Positions 14,801-25,420 of a stretch of DNA of 64,000 nucleotides are shown piece after piece. Below the pieces are notes generated by a model. That model had not been told where the DNA came from. It made no database searches and worked only from the letters and a program-made list of their open reading frames with translations. A program made the position numbers and the translations under genes. The first letter of the stretch is position 1; each line of letters begins with the position of its first letter. Source of the stretch: Antennarius striatus (Eukaryota; Chordata; Actinopteri; Lophiiformes; Antennariidae); NCBI RefSeq assembly GCF_040054535.1, contig NC_090792.1:9076491-9140490 (forward strand), given 5' to 3'.

Positions 14801-15494
14801 GCTCAAAGCCAGCAGGTATGTGAGGAATGCCTCTACGTCCAAACAACAGGACTCACGCCCAACACAGAGCTACGCCACGCTACGCGGTGAATCAGAGCAG
14901 CTAAATGAGGCCTGCTGGGGAGTCTGCAGCTGGATGACTCTTTACATGAGATCTGGCATGTGGCCTGTTTAAATTGAGTTACCCAGTGATCAATCACCTC
15001 GCACGTATGTCATTGGGTTCAGGAATTTCTGCAGTATTTAGAAGACAAATCTGCAACAGTGTAGTATAGTGAGCTTTTTTTAACCACAGAATAAAAGGTA
15101 AAACAGATTTATGAAATATCTGAACCTTTTGAACTTTTAGCGCATGCACTATTCATGTACTTGAAAACCACGCCGTACATGTAATCCAGGGGACTACATG
15201 ACTTGTTTTGCAGATTAAATAAAGCCCTTTAACAACTATTTAAAATAAATGTCTTCTAGGTTGTGGGTCTTTGTATATTTCTTGCTCTTGACCAAAACCG
15301 TAATACATAAATAACCAGATGGACACAGTAATTATAATATTTCTATCAGTTGTCAGGCATAGGAAAGTACAGTTACATTTGAGAGACTGTGAAATTATAA
15401 CTGACTAGAAATAAAACTATGTAGTCCAAACTTAATCTGTATGTTTACCTCTTTTAAGCAGCCATCCCTCCTTGACAATCACCACATTGGTCAT
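618..15494 (-). CDS. akt1: RAC-alpha serine/threonine kinase (AKT1), 5' part: PH domain and linker
   Basis: Partial gene running off the left edge. Coding exons in transcript order are 15449-15494, 2905-3033, 989-1100 and 618-744. They add up to 414 nt (138 residues) with continuous phase. The start is the ATG at 15492-15494, giving [16 protein letters not shown]. The product begins with a PH domain that binds PIP3/PIP2 and brings the kinase to the plasma membrane. Visible are K14, E17 and the [11 protein letters not shown] strand with R23 and R25, then RPQDVDQ as in AKT1, [29 protein letters not shown] (with R86) and [11 protein letters not shown]. The last exon gives [20 protein letters not shown] and a linker ending TKIKHKV. 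This linker is several residues shorter than in human AKT1. Donors are GT except after 989, where the junction reads AG|gcaagc. The kinase domain and C-terminal hydrophobic motif are outside the window. AKT2 or AKT3 is less likely, given RPQDVDQ and the zbtb42/siva1/adss1/inf2 neighbourhood. Confidence 0.93.
1471..1556. repeat. Degenerate dispersed fish repeat (GGAGCCTATCCCAGCTG family)
   Basis: Contains the GGAGCCTATCCCAGCTG...GGCGGGGTACACCC motif that is widely scattered in teleost genomes. It is decayed and truncated and sits in the akt1 intron between the exons at 989-1100 and 2905-3033. Related decayed pieces are seen at 11139-11260, 21640-21715 and 42905-42965. The parent element class was not determined. 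Confidence 0.55.
6595..7290 (+). mobile_element. Internally deleted non-LTR retrotransposon remnant
   Basis: Around 6640-6790 translated fragments give SGDMDV and then [22 protein letters not shown]. This resembles the region between endonuclease and reverse transcriptase in fish LINEs of the L2/Rex1 type (usual form R-x-x-LKRGIKRAK...EGHL). The reverse transcriptase core is missing. The sequence then continues into a 3' UTR-like stretch ending in ATTAAAAGG and short TATTC repeats near 7255-7285, a typical LINE 3' tail. Frames are broken and no functional protein is possible. Clade assignment is uncertain. Confidence 0.6.
8062..8105. repeat. Perfect 20-bp inverted repeat with 4-nt spacer
   Basis: The left arm 8062-8081 is the exact reverse complement of 8086-8105. 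The arm sequence starts ATGATGCTCC and ends GTGTACA, and the spacer is GCTG (8082-8085). It lies just 3' of a 13-G run inside akt1 intron 1. The 44-nt hairpin is too short for a normal pre-miRNA. It may be a recent palindromic duplication. Confidence 0.8.
11139..11260. repeat. Degenerate dispersed repeat fragment
   Basis: GC-rich island in AT-rich intron with CCGCGGTGCACTGGCG..., CTCACGCCCTATG and GACCCGCTGCGGTGGATACAG. This resembles the segment with GACCCGCTGCGGATAAGCGG found in many teleost dispersed repeats, followed by GATGACTGACTGATTG in place of the usual GATGAATGAATG tail. Confidence 0.45.
11734..11803. repeat. (TG)35 microsatellite
   Basis: An uninterrupted 70-bp TG dinucleotide run in akt1 intron 1. 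It creates open frames of alternating Val-Cys or His-Thr on the two strands that should not be read as genes. Confidence 0.97.
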
Positions 15495-18400
15495 GTTGGT
15501 GGGCAGGGTGGAGGATCCAGGTTTACCACAAAGAGAGACACAGCTTTGTTTCTGAAGTTTCCTTCGCTCAGCCCTGTGCAGGAGCCTAGAGTCGGGGTCC
15601 TAGGGTTTACAGCCGCCCTCTCAATGGTGGTTACCTATTAGATAAAAAGAGTAAAAATTAGCTCCACGTTAAGGTGAAAGATTTTTTTTCGCTTGTCTGA
15701 ATATTAACCCTTGTGTTAACGTATAAGGATTGAGTTAGGAGAGGATTGAGTTTTAAGACTCAGTTAGAGGAAGCTATGCTATAATCACTGTTCAGTCCCT
15801 TTAACATGTAGAACCTGCAACCCTGCTAGGTTCAAATATCTAAAGCCATGGGTTCTGGCAGTCACATTGAAGATTTCCATATTGGAAAATTCCGTAGTCT
15901 TCTCAAATGGCACTACCATTGCTGACAATTATGGGTTAAAACAGGCTGGGTGAACTAAGAATGTTGGGGGTTTTTTTACACTTTCTTGCTAATAATGAGA
16001 AAGGGCTTTGATTAAATCTTATCGGTTAAATTTTATCTGTTATGCAAAAAACCACTGATTCTAATGTGACTCCAGAGTCGTGGGGTCAATGAGTCGTATG
16101 TGGGTCAGGCTGTCATGGGAGGACAGCTTTTGGGTTGACAAAGGTCTGCCCTCTATGAGTGCTTTTTTGTTTAAATAATAGACAATTCCTTGAGCATCAA
16201 AGCAAATGTTCACCATGTTTGAACTTAAGGTGAAACATGGCGAACGTTACTCATAATCCAAAAACAAACAAAGAAAAGCCTTTTATTTCCATCAGAGTGA
16301 CATTTGAAACAAAAAAAATCAGTAAATATTGGTGAAATTGAAACGTCATATTTCATAAATTGTTTGTCCGTTGAAGATCATGATGTGTGATTGAACGCTC
16401 CAGGCTCTGATTGACAAAACGGAGCAGACACTCACCTCAGATTTATCAGATAGTCATCCAGGGACCATATGAAAAACCTGCAGGCTATCATAACTAAAAT
16501 ACTTGAGCTTTTGATACATTGAGTTCTTCATTTTATATAAAGACAGCTTTGAATGCAGCAGCAAAAGGATGATCAATTAACATGCTTATTCACATAAATG
16601 TCTCATACTCCACCAGGCAATATCTGACCATCTACTCAATCAATTTCCTGCTGGTGCTCCATCAGAGTACGGCCATCAAAAGGAGCTTTGTTTGAGTGGT
16701 CTCATCCAGCTGACTGGTGGGGACAACAACAGGAAGTGGATGTGACTATTGGCAGACTCTGAGTCATATCACGACAGCCTCAGGCACATCTGTCAGTGAA
16801 TGTGTGATTAACACGCCTTTTACTGCTACCCTCCTCTTTTCAATCAATGAGGAAGAGAGTTTACAAAAGCATAGTCTATATTTGCTTAGTGTTTCTGTTT
16901 ATTGCACTGGAGTTGTGGTGCTCGTGTCACACAGGCGATGCTGGAAGGATCTCGGAGAAGGGTTTCAAAAAAAGGCACACTGAGTGCTATTCAAACTACG
17001 GATCATACAAACCGTTGGATCACATTGGCTTCTTAGTGTGTACTCAGTGACACAGGCATTATATACACACTGGGATACATCACACAAACAAACGAGCGCA
17101 AACACCACAGCCAAGAGAGCAACACATGCACAAGACTAGTTCTGGAGCCACAACAGAGCACTGCTGTTTTAATGGGAGCGACCTGTTGCTACTGCGGCCT
17201 GTGCGGAAAAACTGGGCCGCTGCCAGTGTTGCAGCCACTGAATGAACCCAGTACCCTGACAGTCAGTCACATGGTGCTCAGGCCTTTGGGCTACAGCCTG
17301 CCTGCCTGCCCTGCTGTCAGTGGAGCTTTCAATCATTCATCTTTCTGGCTTCGGCTCTGGGGGCCAACCAATTCAATGCAAATCAGTGTCATGCAGCAAA
17401 GATGCCACACACTGTGCCTGTCAGTGGGATGCAGAGGATGGTCCCATGTGTTTGTGGCAGGAAGCAGAAAATCAAGCTGACATCACTAGATTGTTTATGC
17501 TTCAGTTTCTGCTGCCACTCCAGTAAAAATGATTGCAATCTGCTGATTTACAGTTACAAAGATACCAAGGGGTGACACTTGGCTTCTTTCACAATGGAAC
17601 CAGTGCTGTCATGTTCCTCTTTCAGTGTTCCCTAAAAACATATTGCTAGTGAAAAAACACTGCATGTAGATGCATCTGAATGCCAAACCATGGCAACTGT
17701 AACCTTCAAAGTCAGGTTGACGCACCGCTTTAACCCTGTAATGATATGAAGAAACAACCCAAGTTAATGTTTTCCTTTTTACGCTGCAAAGACAATCCAT
17801 GTACTAATTTATAGACAGATTACGACGATGTGTTTTTTCAAATGCCAACCACTCATACAATGCTCATTCTGTCCTTGACAGAGATCTTGATATAAGGTTC
17901 TGGTTTCTCCGGTTAGATACTAAATAAATGACCTTGCTGTTAAAGTGAACAATCAGTAAACAAGATGAATGGACTGAGTATTTTAGGCTTCAGTCTTCTC
18001 AGTTTCATGACAGAGACAGTGAAGAGTACCGTCATGTGATGCTGACGTGGGCTACCAACATTAGAAGCAAATCCTCCTCAATAATGTAATCTAAGATCCA
18101 GTGGCGCAGACAGGACCGGCACAATAAGTTTGCGTGTGTACAGGGACAGCAATTTCAAACAACATTCCTCAGATTCTGCATGCAACTGGTGGCCAGTTTG
18201 GGTCAAAAAGGCAGAGAGGTAAATGTCAGGCAACAGTGGATTATTAAAAACTGATATACAAAACTGATGTGGAGCAGGATAATGTTGATAATCAATTATT
18301 AGTGTGATAACAGCTCCACATATCAAACTGAACGTCTAAGTCAAAGAATTACATTCCTCATATAGAAATGTGGAACTGATCATACTAACCAAAAGAAATC

Positions 18401-19930
18401 AAGATGAGAGACGCTTCTACTTTCTCAGCTATCATTTTCCCTCAAAGTCATTAATTCCAGATGAGACATTGACTGGTGGAGACTGCACAGTCGTGGGTCT
18501 CAAATGGTGCCAAGTTCCACCAATAGTTTGTTAAAACCTCCCATCATCACCAACGATAAATGGGTCGGGTTTTACCTCTGGGAGGTCGGTTTCTGGTTGC
18601 ATCTTTATGCCAGCTTGTTGCATCTTCCGCCACCACGTACCATGACACACACAGGCCTAGTCTCATGACTAATAAAAATATTTTGACAATACAGCGCTTT
18701 TTACATCCCCAGGGAGAATATTCTCTTCACAAAATGTATATCCTTATGATATAAACTTGCAGATATGTCAAACAACAAAGTTGTGGCTTTGAATCCTCCA
18801 TGCTGGTTCCAGCTGTGATGTGCTGCTGATCTTTCATTTGGACTCCCACCACATCACTTTTGGACACAAAAAAACCCCTTCTTGACTAGACTTTTGTAGT
18901 TTAATGATCATTTAGCATAAAAATGAATGACTGTCCTGACAGGATGAGTGAGGACAGCAAACCTGAACCGTTACACATATTCATACTGCAACTGTATTCT
19001 CCGCACTATAAGACGCACTGGACTATAAGACGCACCTTCAATGTTCTATTTTAAAGCTTTTTTTCCATACATAAGGCACACTGGATTATAAGGCGCAGAA
19101 AATCAAAGGCTTCTAGGTGCGCCTTATAGTGCAGAAAATACTGTACTCATTACAGGGACAAAAAATAGGAATTTAACTCTTTACCTTTTCTTTATGACTT
19201 TCCTAGAGTCCAAACTTTGGACTTTGGGCTCCATTTTGACAACCACTACATGGAGGCATGAAGCCAACAACAAAAACAATGTCACCGCTCCTCCTCTTCT
19301 TCTACTGAACTTATTTCTGTCACTGAACGTGGAACAACACAGCAAAAAAAAAGAAAAGAAAAGAAAAAAGAAACACACACAAGCTAGCAGGCTAATAACT
19401 GCACGACAAAGAGTTGTTTATCAGTCGAACCAGTAAATAATGGCAGAGCTAGTTCCTAACAATGAATGAGCCGCTCTGTAGTTGATCTCAGTTGTTTTCA
19501 TTCGCCTGCTGGGACAAAAAAGAAGAAGCAAAACAAAAAAAAAAAGCCACTTTGTGGTGGAGCTGAGTTTAAAGTAACATGACTGCAGATATTTTGGCCT
19601 GAGGGCTTGTCTCCAAAAGTGGTCATTGTGAAAAAATGTAATGCTTCATATTTTGAAAAGAGATTCGTTTACCGGTTTGTGGGGAAAGGGGAAAACAAGA
19701 AACACCGTTCGAATTCAACTAGAAGGTGTGGAGTTAATGGCTAAGAAGACGTTCAACAAGCGAAATAAAGGCAGGAGAAGCAGCTCGTTTCAGGTTTGCA
19801 TTTAGCGACAGAGAGGATATGGGGCCTAGCAGGGCAGCTTGGGTGAGAAGAACCGCATCCCATGTACGTACAATGGGGACCTACCCTGTCTAACGCTAGC
19901 TGTCGACCTCTGGTAGTTCAACCATGCGAA
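15495..19930. other. akt1 5' intron/upstream region
   Basis: No coding exon was recognised between the akt1 start-codon exon and the GC-rich patch near 20.1 kb. The sequence is AT-rich with ordinary single-copy appearance. One short hairpin-type element (18991-19144) is present. It is probably a 5' UTR intron of akt1. Confidence 0.5.
18991..19144. mobile_element. Short MITE with long inverted ends
   Basis: The left end ACTGTATTCTCCGCACTATA (continuing AGACGCAC) is mirrored, with a few mismatches, by the right end, whose reverse complement reads ACAGTATTTTCTGCACTATA (continuing AGGCGCAC). Internal copies of CACTGGATTATAAGGCGCA repeat the motif. This matches a small non-autonomous element common in fish genomes with TTCCGCACTATAAGGCGCAC ends. 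It contains no coding capacity, and no clear target duplication is visible. Confidence 0.65.
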
Positions 19931-19939
19931 GGAAACATT

Positions 19940-20260
19940 TACCTGGACAGGAATTCAACACTGTGTCCGTCTCATTCTAGTGAGCTGTTTCGGCGGTATT
20001 CTAAGTTGATAAGTCCTTCAACAATCTGGACAGAGTGCTCTCATTTACTCCGTTTCTTTGCCTTTCTTCCACTACACCTCCCAAACGCGCTGTCTGCAAT
20101 GCCTCTGTGGCGGCCGCCTCCGCCCGGTCCTAGCGCCGGTCGTTTCGCGCCGCCCTCCCCGCTCAGAGCAGCAGGCTGCCGGCCGGCCCATTCAAAAATC
20201 CTGCAGCGTTGCCACAGCCGGGGCTTAAGAGGGGCTGCGTGGCCTCGTTGAACTCTGCTT
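19940..20260 (-). promoter_or_regulatory. akt1: Candidate akt1 promoter and untranslated first exon
   Basis: A GC- and CpG-rich patch (20090-20240, with CGGCGGCCGC, GCGCCGGTCG and GCCGGCCGG) stands out in AT-rich surroundings, upstream of the akt1 start-codon exon. On the minus strand a good donor, CCTGTCCAG|gtaaat, lies at about 19942. This would fit an untranslated exon of roughly 150-200 nt that splices toward 15.49 kb. The position between akt1 and the divergent zbtb42 fits a promoter. The transcription start cannot be fixed from sequence alone. Confidence 0.4.
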
Positions 20261-20514
20261 TGTTGGATCTGCTTTCCAAAATGAGGTCCTGGTATCCTCA
20301 GGACGAGAAGGAATAACTTCCTTTTTTTTTTTTTTTGCTGTTAGTATTTACATGAGTGTTAAATGAACTTTCCTAGTTATATGACTGTGACCATGACTAC
20401 CCACCACTGCAAATTTGGGAATGTGATCATCATTACTGTACTTTGGTTTTTGTTCAAAAGAAAACACTTTTGAATGGTACAGGCTTTCTTCAGGATCTTC
20501 TTCTTTTCCTTTTA

Positions 20515-20945
20515 GCTTTTCCCTTCAGAAGTTGCCACAGCGAATCAGTTGCCTCCATCTACCCCTGTCTTCTGCATCCTCTTCTCTCACACCAACTACC
20601 TTCATGTCCTCTTTCACTACATCCATAAACCTCCTCTTTGGTCTTCCTCTAGGCCTCCTGCCTGGCAGTTCAAAACTCAGCATCCTTCTACCAATATGTT
20701 CACTATTTCTCTTCTGGACTATTTCTCTTCTGGACATGTCCAAACCATCTCAGTCTAGCCTCTCTGACTTTATCTCCAAAACCTCTAACATGTCCTCTGA
20801 TGTACTCATTTCTGATCCTATCCTTCCTGGTCACTCCCAGAGAGAACCTCAGCATCTTCATCTCTGCTACCTCCAGCTCTGTCTCCTGTCTTTTCCTCAG
20901 TGACACTGTGTCTAGACCAAACATGATGATTTCTTCCAGGGTACA
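20515..20945 (-). mobile_element. 3' fragment of a fish RTE-like non-LTR retrotransposon
   Basis: On the minus strand, broken frames give KRQETELEVAEMKMLRFSLG, VTRKDRIRNEYIRG, KVREARLRWFGHVQKR, then GRRPRGRPKRRFMDVVKEDM and VVGVREEDAEDR. This is the C-terminal region downstream of reverse transcriptase that is common in fish RTE-type elements. The 5' side ends abruptly after the LRKRQE segment, a typical 5' truncation. Frames are interrupted, so it is inactive. It lies between akt1 and zbtb42. Confidence 0.75.
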
Positions 20946-21639
20946 TACATAACCCATCCACTCACTTACATGAGTTTCAAATGGTTTACAAGGGATGAAA
21001 AAAAAGCCCTATTTTTCAGTCTATTAAAAAAAGTAACAAATAAATCCTCATTCCATCCCTATATCGAGATTTACTCCAAACCTTCTTGTTCCAGAAAAAT
21101 CCATCAAATAGTTTTTGTGTAATCTTGCCAACAATCAAACAGCCAAAATTAAACAATATCCTAACCCTAAATCCTGAAAATATGACTAAAAAAGCAAAGA
21201 TTACCGTAAACAAGATTAAATAAACACAACATTTTAAAAGTAGAGCGGCACTGCAGAAGAGAAAAACGACACAAATGAGGCTGAGGTAGGTTTCCATAAA
21301 GTATTAGCTGGTTAAAGACTAAAGTAAAGAGATGAGTGTTTGGCTCTTTTAAACATACACTATATATTGAGCTGGTTTCCCAGATACCTGTGGGTAGCAG
21401 GATGTGTTCCATAGCTTTGGGCCATAATTGACAAAGCTGCATCCCCACTTTTCTTTAAGTTGCTTCTGAGAAGCTTCAATAAATCAGCAGTAGATGATCA
21501 CAGTGTTCTTGTAAGCACTGTGTTCAGTGTAGTTGTACTGCACAATAACTTTTTTTACAGGTGTTAATTAGGGATTTAATTTGGGTACAGCGCTATGAGG
21601 ACCTGGCAGACTTGTCCAAGTGAACGGCCTCCCACCAAG

Positions 21640-21715
21640 AGTCATCTGGGATGGGCTCCAGCCCCCCCACATCCCTACACAGAAAAAGCAGTTACAGAAA
21701 ATCAATGAATGAATT
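21640..21715. repeat. Degenerate dispersed repeat fragment
   Basis: CATCTGGGATGGGCTCCAGC followed by CCCCACATCCCTACACAGAA and AAGCAGTTACAGAAAATCAATGAATG. This is a decayed version of the common teleost repeat tail with TGGGATAGGCTCCAGC...GCAGTTCAGAAAATGGATGG. It has no coding content. Confidence 0.5.
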
Positions 21716-21934
21716 ACAATGAACTGTGTGAAATGAATGTGCTTTTTTCATATTCAATAAATCAGAATGTTACTTTCTTCATTAGTTGTCAGGAAAACGT
21801 GAACAAATAAAGCTTATAATAATTTCTCTATGCTGAAGTTCTCTGCAGTCCCAACAGAACCTTTTCCACTGGATGAGCTGTTTTAAGTGAGTCTAAGGTC
21901 ATTTGAATAACCTCCATTTTAATTATATCCCACT

Positions 21935-22130
21935 TCAAAGCAGTGACGTGTGGTAAATGTCAGTGCTTGTGTGTTCGTCCATTCGTTCGTTAGTCCACCA
22001 AATATCTTCGCAACCCTTGCAGATAGAAAGATAAACAAAAAGGAGATTACTCAGGCGGCAAAGGGGATGAAAATGAAATGACCTAGACCTTGAGAAAACT
22101 AGGTGAAGGTCAAATTTCAACTTTTGTAGA
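21935..22130 (-). repeat. Dispersed repeat family C, copy 1
   Basis: This copy and 41011-41215 are inverted copies of one repeat of about 200 bp. Shared blocks in order are GCAGTGACGT, TGTGTGTTC.TCCAT, CCACCAAATAT, CGGCAAAGGGGATGA, ATGACCT.GACC.TGAGAAAA, CTAGGT.AAGGT and AAATTTCAA. No protein is encoded. The element class is unknown to me. Confidence 0.6.
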
Positions 22131-22186
22131 CTCAGGAACCGGATTAAATAGAAAGATGATGGAGAAGGCCAGTGTGAGTGAGACCA

Positions 22187-22212
22187 TAGATCAAAGCTAG
22201 TGCTTTGATCTA
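22187..22212. repeat. Perfect 11-bp inverted repeat
   Basis: Arms 22187-22197 (TAGATCAAAGC) and 22202-22212 are exact reverse complements around a TAGT spacer. Further imperfect copies of AGCTTTGA(C/T) follow at 22229-22275, so the stretch is a cluster of related short motifs. Confidence 0.7.
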
Positions 22213-22558
22213 CCTATGCAATAGCTTTGATTTATGGTCAAATCTAGTGGATAACTTTGACCTACCCTGAAGCTTTGACCCTAGGTCAGGATAAGTCGCG
22301 TGATGTTGCAGTCTCTGACTGTCTTGTTATCATTGAAATTACCAATCAATCATATGTGTAAATGTTTCTCCGGAGAGTTGTTTAAGGCCACTTAAAATTT
22401 TATCAGAGCAAAATTTAAAATTTAAAATATTGTTTGAATTTTTTAACGTATAAATAATCCAAGTGGCAAAATTGCAACTCAGAATCATCTAAAACAGACA
22501 GATTTAATTTGCTAAGAGACAAAAGACTACAAATGAGCAACCCAACTCAAGCTGGATA

Positions 22559-22582
22559 CAATAAATAAATAAATAAATAAAT
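22559..22582. repeat. (ATAA)n microsatellite
   Basis: About six copies of the ATAA tetranucleotide in AT-rich intergenic DNA between akt1 and zbtb42. Confidence 0.9.
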
Positions 22583-23797
22583 GAACATCGGGGAAATATA
22601 AGAAGTAGCTTTATTGCCCCCTCCACCTTAATAATTATGAGGTGGAGCAGGTCATTGTCATTTCAAATCAAATGCCTGGCAATCCATGAAGTGAAGGGTT
22701 ATACAGCTTTTTGCATGTGTCTGTTGATTTCATGCACTATTATTATCATTGTGTCTTCGTTGGTAAACAAACATGATGGAAATTTACCGTGTGTCTTTAG
22801 CACATTTTAGTATAAATCATAGTTGTTTATTTTCATAATACAGAAATATTACAAGCCATGATGAAGATGAGAAATTAATTCGATCTGTATCTCCTTAAAT
22901 TTATTAATTTATTGGGAGTAATTTCACATGTTGTCTGAGTATCACTGTCAAACAAAGGACCTCTAATGGGAACAGCTGCTCTCTGTGTGCAATGAAAAAC
23001 TGACTATATAAAGTGGAGAAAAAAAACAGATGAGAAAATTAAATTAGTTCAGAATGTCCATTAGTGTGAGTGAACAGTTGTTGACTTAAGTTAATATATT
23101 CAGGTTATTGAACTTATTTTCTCATTTACAAAAGATAAGATTTCAAAGAACACTCTCAGTCACTATAAATCATAATCCTGCTGCCTATTCTGGATTGTTT
23201 TAGATAAGCAGCTATCGACACTGACAAAGACTGCCCTACTGGAGAGGTGAAGTCAATCAAGTTTAGAACAGGTATAGACAGGCCAACGCATTCAGATTTA
23301 TAGGAAGCAAAGGATCCTCTTCATCGCATGATTTATTAAGATGACCTGATCTAATTGGTCAAAGGATGCAATGTTTTTTTAAACATCAAATGTGTTACAT
23401 GTCAATAACAGCCCTATAAACCTAATGTTAAAATTATGGTACATCCACTCTCTTTTTATGGTAAGCACAACATAATTTTCTTTGTCAGTTTTGATAGACG
23501 TGCCATGAACAACATGTATTTATTTTTCAAAATAAATATCCTGGAAAGGTTGAGCAATATGTGACAAATAGTGTTACAGCAGCCGGACAGCAGGGACAGC
23601 TGCCATTGCTCCCTACATGATGAAAAAGTTGACTGGCCTCTGCCCTCTGTGTCTCAGCCTCCTCTGTTGTTATTTCCCCTCTCTGTCAGTAACACTGTAA
23701 TGTGTTCCTCACTACTAGTACGTGTCAGCCTCGCCAAGCTGTTCCTGTCAAACAAACAGAGCTGAGTGAGGGGATCCTATATTTTCTGCTGCTGCCT

Positions 23798-23885
23798 TCC
23801 TCCTCCTCCTCCTCCTCCTCCTCCTCTTCCTCCTCCTCCTCCTCCTCCACCTCCTCCTTCTCCTCCACCTCCTCCTCCTCCTCTT
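23798..23885. repeat. Interrupted (CTC)n trinucleotide repeat
   Basis: About 88 bp of CTC/TCC units with a few CTT and CAC interruptions. In one frame it reads as poly-serine, which is an artefact of the repeat. Confidence 0.95.
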
Positions 23886-24505
23886 AGGTTGTCTCCAGTC
23901 CAGTTATGGGAATGCTTACCACGCTGTCAGCAGGTTTAAAGCAAAGGTAACATGAACATAACAACAGATTAATGGTTTATTTCATGTCAAAAATTCTTCT
24001 CATCTGTTTCTTTGATTGTTTGGAGTATCTGCTGAGGAATAAACAAACAGAGCAGAACTTAATGTGCTGTTGAAGGACAGCAGATAGCATGTGGCAGCAA
24101 CAATTACACACTGAAGGGCAGGAGGGCCGTAATAGGAAGGAAGTGGTGGGGGGTCTGACCAATACAGCATCTCCTGGCAACTGCTGTGCAATGTGGCTAC
24201 AACTGTCACATTATTTTCCAGAATGTATTATCCACCTGTTTTGTTTTTGTTGTTGTTGTTTAGCTTTGGCTATGTCAAAAACTAAAGATTTGAAAATCAA
24301 AGATCACAGTTTGGTTTGTTGTGTAAAGGACTTCCAGGTTTACATGCATACATTTTATTTACTGAGATTTTCTTCGACTAAACATTGGGAGAAAGTGTGC
24401 GAAGTCGTATAATTTTATGAAATCCACCAGTTCAAATCATGCATGTGAAGATCTTCTATTTCTTTTAAGATGGGGAATATTTTCAGCATAAACAAACACC
24501 AGGTC

Positions 24506-24592
24506 TTCCAGTTTATCAAATTATTTTTTTTAAAAAGAGAGAAATCACCAAATTTGAAAATACGTGGCTTTCAATTTCTTGATAAACTGGAA
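24506..24592. repeat. Inverted repeat, 14-bp arms with 59-nt loop
   Basis: TTCCAGTTTATCAA at 24506-24519 is the exact reverse complement of 24579-24592. The loop is AT-rich. No mature microRNA was recognised, and the loop is long for a pre-miRNA. Confidence 0.6.
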
Positions 24593-25373
24593 TATTAAAA
24601 GTAACTAGAAAAGTATGTTTCCAGTCAAATAAAGTTGAGTATAAAGTTCAGTATTTTCCTTTGAGATGTCATCAAGTCAAATTCAATTATGAAAATGGAA
24701 ATAATTGTATCGAGCACAGGAAGTTAATACTTAATACTTTTGTGCACACAGAGCGATAAAAGACAGTTTTTTTTTAAATGAGCGTGAAAGACAAAAAAAC
24801 GTGAGAAATTAAGACAGAAGCTGTGAATGGTCGATCCGTCTTGAAGATTAAATCTCGCTGCCTATCATCACCTCATGCTGTGCAGCCAAACAATGTTCAA
24901 ACATTTATTACTTTATCTAATATTTGTTAAGACAGCAATCCATTCATTATTGAAAATGTGTGTAAAATGATGCTCATGACATAAAGCATATATCCAGCTG
25001 ATGAGCAGTACAGTATCAGCGATCGTTGATTTAAACTTAAAAGCTGCTTAAGGAAGACATAAGAAAGGCAAAGCAGTGTGTTAACTAGTTTCAAGATTTT
25101 TCTTTTAAGTATAAGGATGATTACAAGTGTGTACAACAAAACTTGAGAACACCCTCATGATGAGACTTTAGCTCTCGGGGGGAGAGCGATGTGGTTGAAC
25201 TGGATGGCTGGCTGGTTGGCCGGTCAGGCTACACTGGAATGCAGGGTCTTTTGTTTGTCTGAGAGAGGAGTGGGTCAGGGGGAGAATGCCATTGATGATT
25301 GCAGAGAGGAAGAAAGAACCTCCAGGAAGTGTTCTTTCTCTCCCCTCGCTCCCCCACTCTCCTGCTCCCATTC

Positions 25374-25420
25374 TGTCTCTCTCTCTCTTTCTCTTTCTCT
25401 CTCTTTCTCTATCTTTTCCT
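25374..25420. repeat. CT-rich pyrimidine tract
   Basis: Imperfect CTCT/TTCTC tract; no gene content. Confidence 0.85.

Larger units (their letters stand above)
3034..15448 (-). other. akt1: akt1 first coding intron (12.4 kb)
   Basis: Long intron between the start-codon exon and the second PH exon. No convincing coding exon was seen on either strand; the open frames present are short and lack family resemblance. It holds a non-LTR remnant (6595-7290), a 13-nt G run (8032-8044), a perfect 20-bp hairpin (8062-8105), G-rich stretches around 8.74 and 8.93-9.0 kb, a decayed repeat (11139-11260) and a 70-bp TG microsatellite (11734-11803). An AT-rich block with homeodomain-like TAATTA/TTAATT words at 4151-4235 could be an enhancer, but only visual inspection supports this. 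Confidence 0.7.

Noticed and set aside
23702-23887. Poly-serine open frame
   Set aside because: Produced by the CTC trinucleotide repeat.
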